Shown here piece after piece: positions 27,454 through 35,389 of a DNA stretch of 64,000 nt. Source of the DNA: CAITSH01 sp025356665 (GTDB taxonomy: Bacteria; Pseudomonadota; Gammaproteobacteria; Burkholderiales; SG8-39); the NCBI GenBank assembly GCA_025356665.1, contig JANXRV010000089.1, positions 10,511-74,510 of the forward strand, read 5' to 3'. The position numbers were made by a program, and so were the translations under genes. The stretch's first letter is position 1. Every line of letters starts with the position of its first letter. Below the pieces are notes generated by a model. The model did not search any database. It worked only from the letters and a program-made list of their open reading frames with translations, and had not been told where the DNA came from.

Positions 27454-28179
27454 TCAAGCGAACACCTTGGCGTCGCCGCGCGTGTGCGCGAGCCAGTCGA
27501 GCTTGCGACTGAAGTAATTCCAGGAGTGCTCGATGTGCACCGGCGCCATGATCTGCCCGCGGCGCTTGAGCCTGGTGGCGGCATCCGGAAAAATTGGCGT
27601 GAGGTTCGCGCTGCTGCCAAGGATATGAATGCGCGCTGCGCGCTCAAGAAAAATGCCCATGCACACGGCGTGTTCGATGGAGGTGCCGCAAAAGGTCACG
27701 CCGTGATTGGCCATCAGCACGGCAAACTGCGAACCGAGCGAGGCTGCCAGCGCGGCCCCCTGCTCTTTGGTCTTGAGCAGCGCGGCATCATCGCGATGAC
27801 AGGGCAGACATTCAAAATAATCGGCATCCAGCGTGAAAGGCGCCAGCGGCGCGGCAAACGCGGACAGCACGCTCGCATGCAAGGGGTGGGTGTGCGCCAC
27901 CACCCGGACATCGGGACGCACGCGCAGGATTTCCGAGTGAATCGGCCACTCGGAATGGCGCCCGCCCTCGCCTTCGAGCTTGTTGCCCTCGCCGTCGACC
28001 AGCACGAAATCGGCGGCCGAGGTGATTTCTCCCAGGCCATAGGCGTTACGCTTTAGCCAGTATCCGCGGCCCTGCGGGTCGCGCAATGAAAGATGCCCCA
28101 GCGTCATGTCGCCGTGGCCTTCCATCTCAAGGATGCGGCAGGCGCGGGCGAGTTTATCGAGGTCTTCGGTTAGCTGCAT
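27454..28179 (-). CDS. Class II aldolase/adducin-family protein
   Basis: This 241-residue protein has the class II aldolase fold signature: GHGDMTLGHLSLRDPQG near the start, the zinc ligands in VVAHTHPLHASVLSAFA, and a late LMANHGVTFCGTSIEHAV with the third His. Family enzymes cleave or decarboxylate hydroxy-acid or sugar-phosphate substrates. ATG 28179 gives the family N-terminus; the frame extends to a TTG at 28224 without support. It is the first gene of a minus-strand unit with the flavin oxidoreductase and probably the two receptors. Confidence 0.86.
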   Translation of the reverse strand: MQLTEDLDKLARACRILEMEGHGDMTLGHLSLRDPQGRGYWLKRNAYGLGEITSAADFVLVDGEGNKLEGEGGRHSEWPIHSEILRVRPDVRVVAHTHPLHASVLSAFAAPLAPFTLDADYFECLPCHRDDAALLKTKEQGAALAASLGSQFAVLMANHGVTFCGTSIEHAVCMGIFLERAARIHILGSSANLTPIFPDAATRLKRRGQIMAPVHIEHSWNYFSRKLDWLAHTRGDAKVFA

Positions 28180-28301
28180 GGCTGGAAATGCGCCTTCACG
28201 GTCGGGGAGTCGGAGTCGCCTCAATCGCCTTACTTGTCTTATTCATGTTACGTTTCACTCAAGGCGACACGGAGGCAGTACGCGGGTGATCCGTCATTGT
28301 A

Positions 28302-28325
28302 GGGGGTAAGGGGGTAAGGGGGTAA
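28302..28325. repeat. 8-bp tandem repeat (GGGGGTAA x3)
   Basis: Three exact copies of GGGGGTAA lie between the aldolase gene and the TPR methyltransferase gene. This G-run array could be prone to slippage, but it is intergenic and short. Confidence 0.8.
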
Positions 28326-28357
28326 GCGCCCATCAGTCGCACCGCCGCATTCGGAAT

Positions 28358-28388
28358 GCTGACGCAAGCGGGCTGCGCTTGCGTCAGC
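28358..28388 (-). terminator. Strong hairpin after the TPR methyltransferase gene
   Basis: A perfect 13-bp stem (GCTGACGCAAGCG / CGCTTGCGTCAGC) with a five-base loop lies three bases beyond the methyltransferase stop. There is no T-run, so it is a terminator or mRNA-stabilising hairpin. Confidence 0.7.
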
Positions 28389-28391
28389 GCT

Positions 28392-29276
28392 TCAGGCCGG
28401 CAAGCGGGCCACCACGTGCAGACCCGCCACCGGCTTGCCAAGCTCACTGCGCATCACCATCTCATGCACCTGCGTCAACACAAAGCCGTGCGGCTGCAAG
28501 GCTTGTTCAAGCAATGCGAGCGAATGGGTATAACGCCCACTGACATGAAAGCCGGACGTCATGCCCTCGCCCTTTTCGACGTCAAAAACAAACCGGCCAC
28601 CGCGGCGCAAGGTATGCGCAAGACCCGCGACAAGCGCATCCAGGCTGCCAAAGTACATCAGCACGTTGGCGCAAACCACAAGGTCGGCCACCCCCGCGGC
28701 GCGCCCAAGGTACTCCAGAATCTCGCCCTGCACCAGTTCGTCATAGACGCATTTTTCAGTTGCCAGCGCCAGCATGCGCGGCGAGAGATCGACGCCGACC
28801 AGACGGCGGGAGAAGGGACGAAACAGCGGCCCGCACCATCCGCTGCCGCAGCCCAGGTCCAGCACGTCCAGCAGGCCTTCCTCGCTCACGCCATCGGCAC
28901 GCAACAGGTCGCGCAAGACCTCCGGCACGCCATAGCCAAGGCTGCGCATGTTGGCATCGTAAGTGCCCGCATTACGGTCAAACACATACAAGACAACGTC
29001 GTCAGGCAGGCGCGGCGGCACCGGGGCATGACCGATGGCCACCAGCCCCATCATTGCGATGGAATCGGCGGGCGCAATCGCGAGGCAGCGTTGATACCAG
29101 GCCGCCGCCTCGTCGATGCGTCCGGCTGCACGCAAAAATCTGCCGGCTGCGCGGTAGACCTCCAGGTCGTCGGGTGTTTCGAGCAGCGCCAGCTCCAGCG
29201 AGGCAATCGCCAGCTCAAGATTGCCTTGCTGCAAGGCCTCCATCGCCTTTTGGCGATGGTTCTCGGGAACAGTCAT
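28392..29276 (-). CDS. TPR-domain SAM-dependent methyltransferase
   Basis: The 294-residue protein has an N-terminal TPR-like region (residues about 8-75: AMEALQQGNLELAIASLELA and AAAWYQRCLAIAPAD) followed by a class I methyltransferase domain. The SAM motif is VLDLGCGSGWCGPLF, then LVGVDLSPRMLALA and VADLVVCANVLMYFG. Such fusions methylate protein or small-molecule targets, but none can be named here. The start lacks a clear ribosome-binding site, and ATG overlaps the stop of an upstream 26-codon ORF (ATGA), so translation is probably coupled. Confidence 0.86.
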   Translation of the reverse strand: MTVPENHRQKAMEALQQGNLELAIASLELALLETPDDLEVYRAAGRFLRAAGRIDEAAAWYQRCLAIAPADSIAMMGLVAIGHAPVPPRLPDDVVLYVFDRNAGTYDANMRSLGYGVPEVLRDLLRADGVSEEGLLDVLDLGCGSGWCGPLFRPFSRRLVGVDLSPRMLALATEKCVYDELVQGEILEYLGRAAGVADLVVCANVLMYFGSLDALVAGLAHTLRRGGRFVFDVEKGEGMTSGFHVSGRYTHSLALLEQALQPHGFVLTQVHEMVMRSELGKPVAGLHVVARLPA

Positions 29277-29353
29277 GGCATCGGGCTTGCGTGACGCCGT
29301 CGCTGTGCCCGCGCCCGCAGCAGTTTGCTGAATTCAAAAAAACCTTCGGTCAT
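29273..29353 (-). CDS. Candidate 26-residue upstream peptide coupled to the methyltransferase
   Basis: An ATG at 29353 with GGGAG five bases upstream opens a 26-codon ORF (MTEGFFEFSKLLRARAQ, then an Arg/His-rich tail). It ends in TGA overlapping the methyltransferase ATG. Its start signal is much better than that of the methyltransferase itself. It could be a leader peptide, a small coupled protein, or a frameshifted N-terminus of the methyltransferase. No homology recognised. Confidence 0.45.
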   Translation of the reverse strand: MTEGFFEFSKLLRARAQRRRHASPMP

Positions 29354-29599
29354 TTTCACTCCCTAACAAGCGATCACCCACGCCACCACGCGCATTGCGC
29401 GTCACATGCCATCTGGCGCGCGCGCAATATCGTAATTGTACCGGCGGGCACATGCAGCGGCCAAGCCGCTAAACGCCCCCAAGGACAGCAAAGGACGCCA
29501 AAGGATCTTTCGGCAAAACCATATCGATGCAAAGAGCAGTGGTAGGATTCTTTCCTCTGCTCTCGCCCCCCTCATCGTCCCACCCACGGAGTCCTTGCG

Positions 29600-30565
29600 A
29601 TGAAACAACTGCTGTTATGTGCCTGCCTGCTCTGGTCGCTTGTCATCCCGCCGGCGCATGCGCAGGCCCCGGCCTACCCCTCCAAGCCGGTGCGTATCAT
29701 CATTTCCTTCCCGCCCGGCGGCAGCACCGACCTTCTGGCCCGCCTGCTCGCCGAAAAACTACAAGCCGGGATGCAGCAGTCTGTGATTGTCGAGAACCGT
29801 CCAGGCGGCAACTTTGTGATCGCAGCCGAGGCCGTGGCCAAATCCCCGCCCGACGGTTACACACTGTTCCTCGCCGTGGACTCGACCATGTCGGTCAATC
29901 CCATGCTCTACTCAAAACTGTCTTACGACCCGGAGCGCGACTTCGCGCCGGTGTCCCTGGTTGCCCTGCAATCGCTGTTCATGGTGGCCGGCCCCAAAGC
30001 TCCGGCACGCGACCTGCCCGGCCTGATCGCCTATGCACGCGCCAATCCGGGCAAGCTGACCTACGGCAGCTCCGCCATCCTGCAACAGCTGACCGGCGAA
30101 AAAATAAAGCTTGATGCCAAGATCGACATGTTGCACGTGCCCTTCAAGGGCTCACCGCCCATGCTGCAAGCACTGCTCAACGGCGAGATCGACTTTGCCA
30201 TCACCGTGACAACGCCCTACTCCACCTACGTCAAGGACGGCAGACTGTTCGGCCTGGTGACCTCCGGCGCGAAGCGCGAGGCCGCCCTGCCGAGCACCCC
30301 GGTGATGGCTGAAGTGGGTTTCCGCTCGCTGGAGTTCAGCAACTGGACCGGGCTGTTCGCCCCGGCTGGAACGCCCGACGCAATCATCGAAAAGCTCAAC
30401 GCCGAAGTCAAAAAAGCGATGAACGATCCGTCGGTGGCCGCCCGCCTCACCCCGACCGGCATTTATCCCAGCACCGGCACACCGGAACAATTACGCGCGC
30501 TGCGCAAGGGTGATGTCGAACGCTGGAGCGGCGTCATCAAGGCGGCCGGAATCAAACTCGACTGA
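29600..30565 (+). CDS. Bug/TctC-family periplasmic receptor
   Basis: The 321-residue product has a compact signal peptide (MKQLLLCACLLWSLVIPPA, cleavage near AHAQAPAYP) and Bug signatures VRIIISFPPGGSTDLLARLL, QSVIVENRPGGNFVIAAE, LFLAVDSTMSVNPML and LEFSNWTGLFAPAGTP. It stands alone: divergent from the TPR methyltransferase across a gap of about 250 bases and followed by a palindromic repeat. It is the sixth Bug gene here and has no adjacent enzyme on its strand. Confidence 0.92.
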   Translation: MKQLLLCACLLWSLVIPPAHAQAPAYPSKPVRIIISFPPGGSTDLLARLLAEKLQAGMQQSVIVENRPGGNFVIAAEAVAKSPPDGYTLFLAVDSTMSVNPMLYSKLSYDPERDFAPVSLVALQSLFMVAGPKAPARDLPGLIAYARANPGKLTYGSSAILQQLTGEKIKLDAKIDMLHVPFKGSPPMLQALLNGEIDFAITVTTPYSTYVKDGRLFGLVTSGAKREAALPSTPVMAEVGFRSLEFSNWTGLFAPAGTPDAIIEKLNAEVKKAMNDPSVAARLTPTGIYPSTGTPEQLRALRKGDVERWSGVIKAAGIKLD

Positions 30566-30596
30566 GGCGGGAAACGACGCTACCGCAGGGAAAGGG

Positions 30597-30627
30597 CTGG
30601 AAACCCGCTCCTGGCGCGGCTTTTCAG
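30597..30627. repeat. 31-bp palindromic repeat, copy 4
   Basis: CTGGAAA and TTTTCAG arms with the 17-base interior CCCGCTCCTGGCGCGGC. It lies in the convergent gap between the last Bug gene and lolD. Confidence 0.8.
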
Positions 30628-30642
30628 CTATCGTGCCGGCGA

Positions 30643-31335
30643 TTAAGCCGCCTGCAACACCCCGTCCTGCAGGCGCAGCACGCGGTCGGCATGGCGCGCC
30701 AACTCGGCATCGTGAGTGACCATGATCAAGCTGGTGCCACGCTCGCGGTTAAGCCGGGTCATCAGATCGAAGACCCTTTGCGCGTTCTGGCGGTCGAGGT
30801 TGCCCGTGGGTTCGTCAGCCAGCACGCAGGCCGGTTTGGTGACGAGGGCGCGTGCCAAGGCCGCGCGCTGGCGTTCTCCGCCGGAGAGCTCGCCCGGCGT
30901 ATGCGTCAGGCGCTCGGCAAGTCCGACCTCGGTCAGCACCGCCTTGGCGGCGGCATAGGCCTCCTCACGCGGCAGGCGCCGGATCAGCAGCGGCATGGCG
31001 ACGTTCTCTAGCGCACTGAACTCACCCAGCAGGTGATGGAACTGGTAGACAAAGCCAAGGGCGCTGTTGCGCAGGTCGCCGCGCTCGGTTTCGGACAGGC
31101 TTTGTATCGGCCTGCCCTGCACGCGCACTTCGCCGGCGGTCGGCGCATCGAGGCCTCCCAGCAGGTGCAGCAGCGTGCTCTTGCCCGAACCGGATGAACC
31201 GATGATGGCGACAATCTCGCCGCGCGCCACCTCGATGTTGATGTTCTCCAGCACGCGCACTTCGCTGCGGCCCTGCTGGTAAATCTTTGACAGCCCGACG
31301 CAGGCGAGCACCGGTGTATTCGCCCCCTCACTCAT
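30643..31335 (-). CDS. lolD: Lipoprotein-releasing system ATPase LolD
   Basis: This 230-residue ABC ATPase powers extraction of outer-membrane lipoproteins from the inner membrane with LolC/E. It has Walker A (IGSSGSGKSTLL), the Q-loop region FVYQFHHLLGEFSALENVAMP typical of LolD, signature LSGGERQRAALARAL, Walker B VLADEPTGNLD and an H-loop VTHDAEL. ATG 31335 overlaps the lolC stop by eight bases. The longer open frame to 31491 lies within lolC and is a shadow. Confidence 0.95.
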   Translation of the reverse strand: MSEGANTPVLACVGLSKIYQQGRSEVRVLENINIEVARGEIVAIIGSSGSGKSTLLHLLGGLDAPTAGEVRVQGRPIQSLSETERGDLRNSALGFVYQFHHLLGEFSALENVAMPLLIRRLPREEAYAAAKAVLTEVGLAERLTHTPGELSGGERQRAALARALVTKPACVLADEPTGNLDRQNAQRVFDLMTRLNRERGTSLIMVTHDAELARHADRVLRLQDGVLQAA

Positions 31336-32572
31336 AGCGCAGCGCCTCGGCCGGGTTGACGCGCGAGGCGCTCCAGCTCGGATAGATGGTGGCCAGCAGC
31401 GACAGCACCAGCGAAACGATGGCGATGGTGAGCACATCGCGCACCTGCAGGTCGGAGGGCAGCTCGCTGATGTAGTAGACCTCCTTGGCAAGGAACTGCA
31501 TACCGACCACGCGCTCTATGAAAGGCACCACGACGTCGATATTCCAGGCAAGCAGCACGCCACCGGCCACGCCGATCAGCGTGCCAATGACACCGATCAG
31601 CACACCCTGCACGATGAAAATTTTCATGATGCCGCCGGGGCTCGCGCCAAGGGTGCGCAGGATGGCGATATCGGGCTGCTTGTCGGTCACCGCCATCACC
31701 AGCGTCGAGACGATATTAAACGCCGCCACCGCCACGATCAGCGTCAGGATGATGAACATGACGTTCTTTTCAATCTGCACGGCGCGAAAGAAGTTGGCGT
31801 GGCTGCGCGTCCAGTCGCTGACGTACACATCGCCAAGTGCGCGGTCCTGCATCAACTCGCGCGTCACCTGGCGCGACTGAAAGAGGTCGGTCAGGCGCAG
31901 GCGCACGCCCGACACGCGCGCGCCCATCTGGTAAAGCCGCTGCGCGTCCTCGATGTGAACGAGGGCAAGGCCGGAGTCATATTCGAACATGCCGACCTCG
32001 AAAATGCCCGACACGGTGAATTGCTTCAGGCGCGGCACCACGCCGGCCGGCGTCACCAGGCCCTGCGGCGCGATCAGCGTGACCTTCTCACCCACGCGCG
32101 CACCAAGGGCGCGCGCCAGCTCGGAGCCAAGCACGATATTGAAACCACCCGGGGCGAGGCTGTCGAGCCGGCCCGTGCGCATATGCTTGCCGATCTCGGC
32201 GACGCGACCCTCGGCCTCGGGTATCACGCCACGGATGACCGAGCCGCGCACCGCGCCGTCAAAGGACAGCATGCCCTGGGCGTTGACGTAAGGCGCGGCC
32301 GCCACCACCTGCGGGTTTTTTACCGCCCGCTGCGCCACGGCCGGCCAATCGGCCAGCTGGTTGTCCGCGCCGGTGATCTGCACGTGAGAGGCGACGCCGA
32401 GGATGCGCGAACGCAGCTCTTCCTGGAAGCCGTTCATCACCGACAACACCACGATCAACGCGGCCACGCCCAGCGCGATGCCCAACATGGAGGTGAGCGA
32501 AATGAACGATACAAAGCGATTGCGCCGCTTGGCGCGCGTGTAGCGCAGTCCGATGAAGAGTTCGTATTTCAC
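31328..32572 (-). CDS. lolC: Lipoprotein-releasing system permease LolC/LolE
   Basis: The 414-residue inner-membrane protein has one N-terminal and three C-terminal transmembrane segments around a large periplasmic domain, the LolC/LolE topology. The start FIGLRYTRAKRRNRFVSFIS, the GIALGVAALIVVLSVMNGFQ helix and the C-terminal VALSLLATIYPSWSASRVNPAEALRYE-like region are characteristic. Only one permease gene is present, so it probably forms a homodimer with LolD, as in systems lacking separate LolE. It overlaps lolD and is divergent from the KTSC gene. Confidence 0.94.
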   Translation of the reverse strand: MKYELFIGLRYTRAKRRNRFVSFISLTSMLGIALGVAALIVVLSVMNGFQEELRSRILGVASHVQITGADNQLADWPAVAQRAVKNPQVVAAAPYVNAQGMLSFDGAVRGSVIRGVIPEAEGRVAEIGKHMRTGRLDSLAPGGFNIVLGSELARALGARVGEKVTLIAPQGLVTPAGVVPRLKQFTVSGIFEVGMFEYDSGLALVHIEDAQRLYQMGARVSGVRLRLTDLFQSRQVTRELMQDRALGDVYVSDWTRSHANFFRAVQIEKNVMFIILTLIVAVAAFNIVSTLVMAVTDKQPDIAILRTLGASPGGIMKIFIVQGVLIGVIGTLIGVAGGVLLAWNIDVVVPFIERVVGMQFLAKEVYYISELPSDLQVRDVLTIAIVSLVLSLLATIYPSWSASRVNPAEALRYE

Positions 32573-32660
32573 AGGGGCGGATTCTATCAGTCAGGGTATC
32601 GGCCGGGGTGGCAACCGGCGCGCCTGTACCGCCGCGCCGTCCCGGGCGATAATCAGCGGC

Positions 32661-32873
32661 ATGGAGCGCAAAAAGCTCAATTCCAGCCGCATCCGCTCAG
32701 CCGGCTACGACGCTGGCAAGCAGTTGCTTGAACTCGAGTTCAGCGACGGCAAGATCATCGCCTACAAGGGCGTGTCAGCGGAAATACACCGCCAACTCTT
32801 GAGCAGCCCCTCGCCGGTGTCATTTTTCGAGGACAAGATCGCCGAGAACTACGCCGAGGCGCGCATACGATAG
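32661..32873 (+). CDS. KTSC-domain small protein
   Basis: This 70-residue protein is a single KTSC domain: SSRIRSAGYDAGKQLLELEF, then a strand with IIAYKGVSAEIHRQLL, then SPVSFFEDKIAENYAEARI. The domain also occurs at the C-terminus of some lysyl-tRNA synthetases and alone in many bacteria, and its role is unknown. I chose the internal ATG at 32661; the upstream open frame from 32553 overlaps the lolC start on the other strand. A palindromic repeat begins one base after its stop. Confidence 0.82.
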   Translation: MERKKLNSSRIRSAGYDAGKQLLELEFSDGKIIAYKGVSAEIHRQLLSSPSPVSFFEDKIAENYAEARIR

Positions 32874-32904
32874 CTGGAAACCCTCGCCAATAAAGGCTTT
32901 CCGG
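32874..32904. repeat. 31-bp palindromic repeat, copy 5
   Basis: CTGGAAA and TTTCCGG arms with a 17-base interior (CCCTCGCCAATAAAGGC). It directly abuts the KTSC stop codon, so it is transcribed and could fold as a 3'-end hairpin. Confidence 0.7.
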
Positions 32905-33089
32905 GCGATGGCCAATTGGAGAGGCAACCGCGCAGCCACCGACAAGGATCGGCTGCGCCTCGTTATTGACGACCACCGACGAAGTTCGTCGGCGTTGATG
33001 TCGGGCGCGCGGATCGGCTTCGTATCAGCTTCGCAATCAGCCGCCGACCCGCTTTGGACTGGCCGGTTGCATTGCGGGGGTATTCAACA

Positions 33090-33206
33090 TTACTTCTTCT
33101 CTTCGGCTTTTTTCTCGATCTTGTCGCCGAGCTTGAATATGTCTTTGCCCAGCCCTTCCATTGTGTTGCAGCCTGCCAGCAACGCCAGCCATGTCATGTT
33201 TTTCAT
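33090..33206 (-). CDS. Entericidin-like small lipoprotein
   Basis: This 38-residue product begins MKNMTWLALLAGCNTMEG: a very short signal peptide with the lipobox LLAGC and the CNTMEGLGKDI motif typical of entericidin A/B family lipoproteins. The tail is lysine- and glutamate-rich (KLGDKIEKKAEEKK). After lipidation at Cys13 it would sit in the membrane. Entericidins form bacteriolytic or antidote pairs in enterobacteria, but in most bacteria the role is unclear. No partner gene is visible nearby. Confidence 0.82.
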   Translation of the reverse strand: MKNMTWLALLAGCNTMEGLGKDIFKLGDKIEKKAEEKK

Positions 33207-33359
33207 CGCAGACGCCTATTATTAGTTGAAATCAAGCACGTCGACAGGATTGTCAGTGTTGACACCCGCCGACGCATTCCGCGCCGTGTTTGCTATCGGC
33301 TCAAGCAACCTATCACAGGCTTACAGTCCGCCCCGCCGCCCCGGAATTCCGGCAACCGC

Positions 33360-33390
33360 CCGCAAATCCGCGCGAGCCTTGCCTTTCCAG
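33360..33390. repeat. 31-bp palindromic repeat, degenerate copy 6
   Basis: A CCGCAAA left arm (five of seven consensus bases) and a perfect TTTCCAG right arm flank 17 bases. It ends exactly where a duplicated fragment of the RpfE-like gene begins. The surrounding 303-base gap (33207-33509) otherwise shows no coding signal. Confidence 0.5.
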
Positions 33391-33461
33391 CCGATGCGCT
33401 GGTGCAAAGCCTGAATCGGCACTTCGCAGCCGACGGATTCAAACTGCGTGCGCAGTGGCCA
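33389..33461 (+). pseudogene. 73-bp fragment duplicated from the RpfE-like gene
   Basis: Bases 33389-33461 match 34498-34570, inside the downstream phosphoglycerate-mutase-like gene, at 61 of 73 positions by eye. The reading frame is kept: ADALVQSLNRHFAADGF here against ADALVQSVNRHFAADGF in the gene. No other part of the gene is present, so this is a relic of a duplication or rearrangement. Confidence 0.75.
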
Positions 33462-33509
33462 GTCCCGTATAGCGGTTAGCTGGACGTTGCTCCGGTGGAG
33501 TTGGCTTGG

Positions 33510-33803
33510 TTACGTACGTGCGCGGCCATAACCCGGACGCTTTCTGTCGTGCTTGACGACCAAGACCTTGATCTCTTCGGCAAAGGCGCGATAGATCACA
33601 GTGTAGGGAAATACGCTCATCGAAAAATCAAGTTTTCCTTTGGCACCCGGTGATCCGATACCCGGTTATTCAATGAGGAGATTCAATAGCCGCTTGAACT
33701 CGGCGACGAACCTTGCCGCCAAAACAGGCGAACCCTCGCGCTCGTAGAACTCAGCCGCGTCTTGGATGTCTTGTTCAGCGTCTGGATGAAGCGTGATCTT
33801 CAT
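33510..33803 (-). pseudogene. RelE/ParE-type toxin with an in-frame stop codon
   Basis: The conceptual 97-codon frame begins MKITLHPDAEQDIQDAAEFY and ends with KVLVVKHDRKRPGYGRART, with the RelE/ParE core FPYTVIYRAF in between. A TAA at codon 46 (33666-33668) falls where a PGIG turn follows, and the same frame continues without any shift, so one substitution would restore the protein. The ATG overlaps the antitoxin TGA (ATGA). As written, only 45 residues would be made and the toxin is inactive, unless the stop is a sequencing error or is read through. Confidence 0.85.
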
Positions 33804-34027
33804 CCAGGGAAGCGCGCTTCCAATCTGGCAATAGCAACGTCAAGCGGCACTGACCGAACAGCGCCAGTTTCAAGCTCGCTTTCTCGCTTGTCCGCGAGCT
33901 CATCCCAGGCGGCTTCCGCCGCGCTGTCGACGTCGAGGCTTTCAATCAGTCGATCGAGGAACCGCGCTCTGTCTGCCGGTGACAGACACAGCACCTCGGC
34001 TTGCAGAGCTTCGAGCGTATTTGACAT
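33800..34027 (-). CDS. Addiction-module antitoxin (partner of the ParE-type toxin)
   Basis: This 75-residue acidic protein (MSNTLEALQAEVLCLSPADR, then LDRLIESLDVDSAAEAAW and a terminal VAIARLEARFPG) matches the putative addiction-module component family that pairs with RelE/ParE toxins. ATG 34027 is used; an in-frame start at 34048 is possible. It overlaps the toxin start by four bases, the standard coupled layout. With the toxin interrupted, it is an orphan antitoxin. Confidence 0.85.
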   Translation of the reverse strand: MSNTLEALQAEVLCLSPADRARFLDRLIESLDVDSAAEAAWDELADKRESELETGAVRSVPLDVAIARLEARFPG

Positions 34028-34168
34028 CTGTGTCTCCTCAGCATTCAAGGGCTTCGAAGATCATAGCTTGCCACAAATCCGGGGCGAGGCTTGCGCCACC
34101 GGGTGTTGACGACGCCCAACCCCCGCATGAAGGATTGGCGATGAAACGCCAGCCTGTATACTCAGCCC

Positions 34169-35215
34169 ATGCACCTGCACCTGCTCATCCCCGGCCTGCT
34201 TCGTTCGCGCGAGCACGATCACTTCGCCTCCGCCCTGCCGCGCCTTGCCGCGCTCGAGTTGCTGCTCGCGCGCGGGCGACGCAGCAGGCACGAGGACACC
34301 GACAGCGAGGCGTGGTTGTGCAAAGTGCACGATGTTGAACGCCAGGCCGACTGGCCGGTGGCGCCCATTGCGCTGCTCGCCGACGGCGGCACACCCGGCG
34401 CCGGCTGCTGGCTGCGCGCCGATCCGGTGCACTTCAAGCTGCAGCGCAACGACTTGCTGCTCGCCGATGCGCGCCTGCTGGCGATCACGCGCGAAGAAGC
34501 CGATGCGCTGGTGCAAAGCGTGAACCGCCACTTCGCGGCTGACGGCTTCAGCCTGCAGGCGCTGCGGCCAGAGTGCTGGTATGCGCAACTGCCTTTGGCG
34601 CCGGAGATCACCACGACGCCGCTGGCAAAGGCCGCCGGACAGTCGGTCAACACTAACCTGCCGCAAGGCGCCGACGCAGCCACCTGGCATGCGCGCCTGA
34701 ATGAAGTGCAGATGCTGCTGCACGAGCACCCGGTGAACGCGGCGCGTGAAGCGCGCGGCGCCATGCCGGTCAACAGCCTGTGGTTCTGGGGCGCCGGCAC
34801 GCTGCCGGCGAACACTGCGCACGACGAGGGCACGCTGCGCCCCTTCGGTCGCGTCTGGGCCGACGATGTCTTTGCGCTCGGGCTTGCCGCCATGTCTGGC
34901 GCCAGTTCGCAGGCGCTGCCCGCCTCGGCCGGAGCGCTGCTTGCCGCCTCGCCGGCCGAGGGTGTCGGGCTGGTGCTGCTCGATGCGCTGGCCGCCCCGC
35001 TCGCCTATGGCGACATCGCCGGATGGGAGGCCGCGCTCATGCAGCTTGAAACCGACTGGTTTGTGCCGCTGGTGGCGGCGCTGCGCGCGCAGCGCATCGG
35101 CATGCTCACGCTGCACGGCTTTGGCGCGGATGGCGGCTTTGCGCTCGAGACGGCGCGACAGGACCTGGCGCGCTTCTGGCGCAGGCCAAAGCCCTGGCAT
35201 TTGCGGCTTGGGTGA
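34169..35215 (+). CDS. RpfE-type phosphoglycerate-mutase-like protein
   Basis: This 348-residue protein (MHLHLLIPGLL, then ADPVHFKLQRNDLLLADA, EVQMLLHEHPVN, NSLWFWGAGTLP and a final FWRRPKPWHL) belongs to a family often annotated as RpfE-like or cofactor-independent phosphoglycerate mutase-like. As I recall, it is encoded near recJ in Xanthomonas and many betaproteobacteria. Its function is not established. Here recJ lies 5.5 kb downstream, with an ABC-transporter module in between. A 73-bp fragment of this gene is duplicated 1.1 kb upstream. Confidence 0.8.
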   Translation: MHLHLLIPGLLRSREHDHFASALPRLAALELLLARGRRSRHEDTDSEAWLCKVHDVERQADWPVAPIALLADGGTPGAGCWLRADPVHFKLQRNDLLLADARLLAITREEADALVQSVNRHFAADGFSLQALRPECWYAQLPLAPEITTTPLAKAAGQSVNTNLPQGADAATWHARLNEVQMLLHEHPVNAAREARGAMPVNSLWFWGAGTLPANTAHDEGTLRPFGRVWADDVFALGLAAMSGASSQALPASAGALLAASPAEGVGLVLLDALAAPLAYGDIAGWEAALMQLETDWFVPLVAALRAQRIGMLTLHGFGADGGFALETARQDLARFWRRPKPWHLRLG

Positions 35216-35313
35216 GCGGCGTGGCGGGCAGGATACGTTGAGAACGCCTTAGGGCGCGGGGTTGGCGTGCTGGGGGTTTGGCGCGCCGGGGGTTTGGCGT
35301 TAGCCCGGATGCG

Positions 35314-35339
35314 GACGGCGCGATACATCTGCGCCCTAC
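35314..35339 (+). repeat. 26-bp direct repeat, left copy
   Basis: GACGGCGCGAT followed by ACATCTGCGCCCTAC matches 40518-40543 at 24 of 26 positions. It contains an internal GGCGC/GCGCC dyad. The two copies bracket the phosphodiesterase/ABC-transporter module. Confidence 0.85.
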
Positions 35340-35389
35340 GGTCGCCACCCGAAAAGCCGCGCCGATTGGGCGTTTGCGGAGGGCGTTGG

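Noticed and set aside
28182..28206. Possible eighth copy of the 31-bp palindromic repeat at the aldolase start
   Set aside because: The left arm CTGGAAA is present but no TTTCCAG-like arm occurs at the required 24-base distance.
34061..35200. 379-residue minus-strand frame opposite the RpfE-like gene
   Set aside because: Antisense shadow with repetitive Arg/Gln/Gly composition; the plus-strand frame has family blocks and a plausible start.
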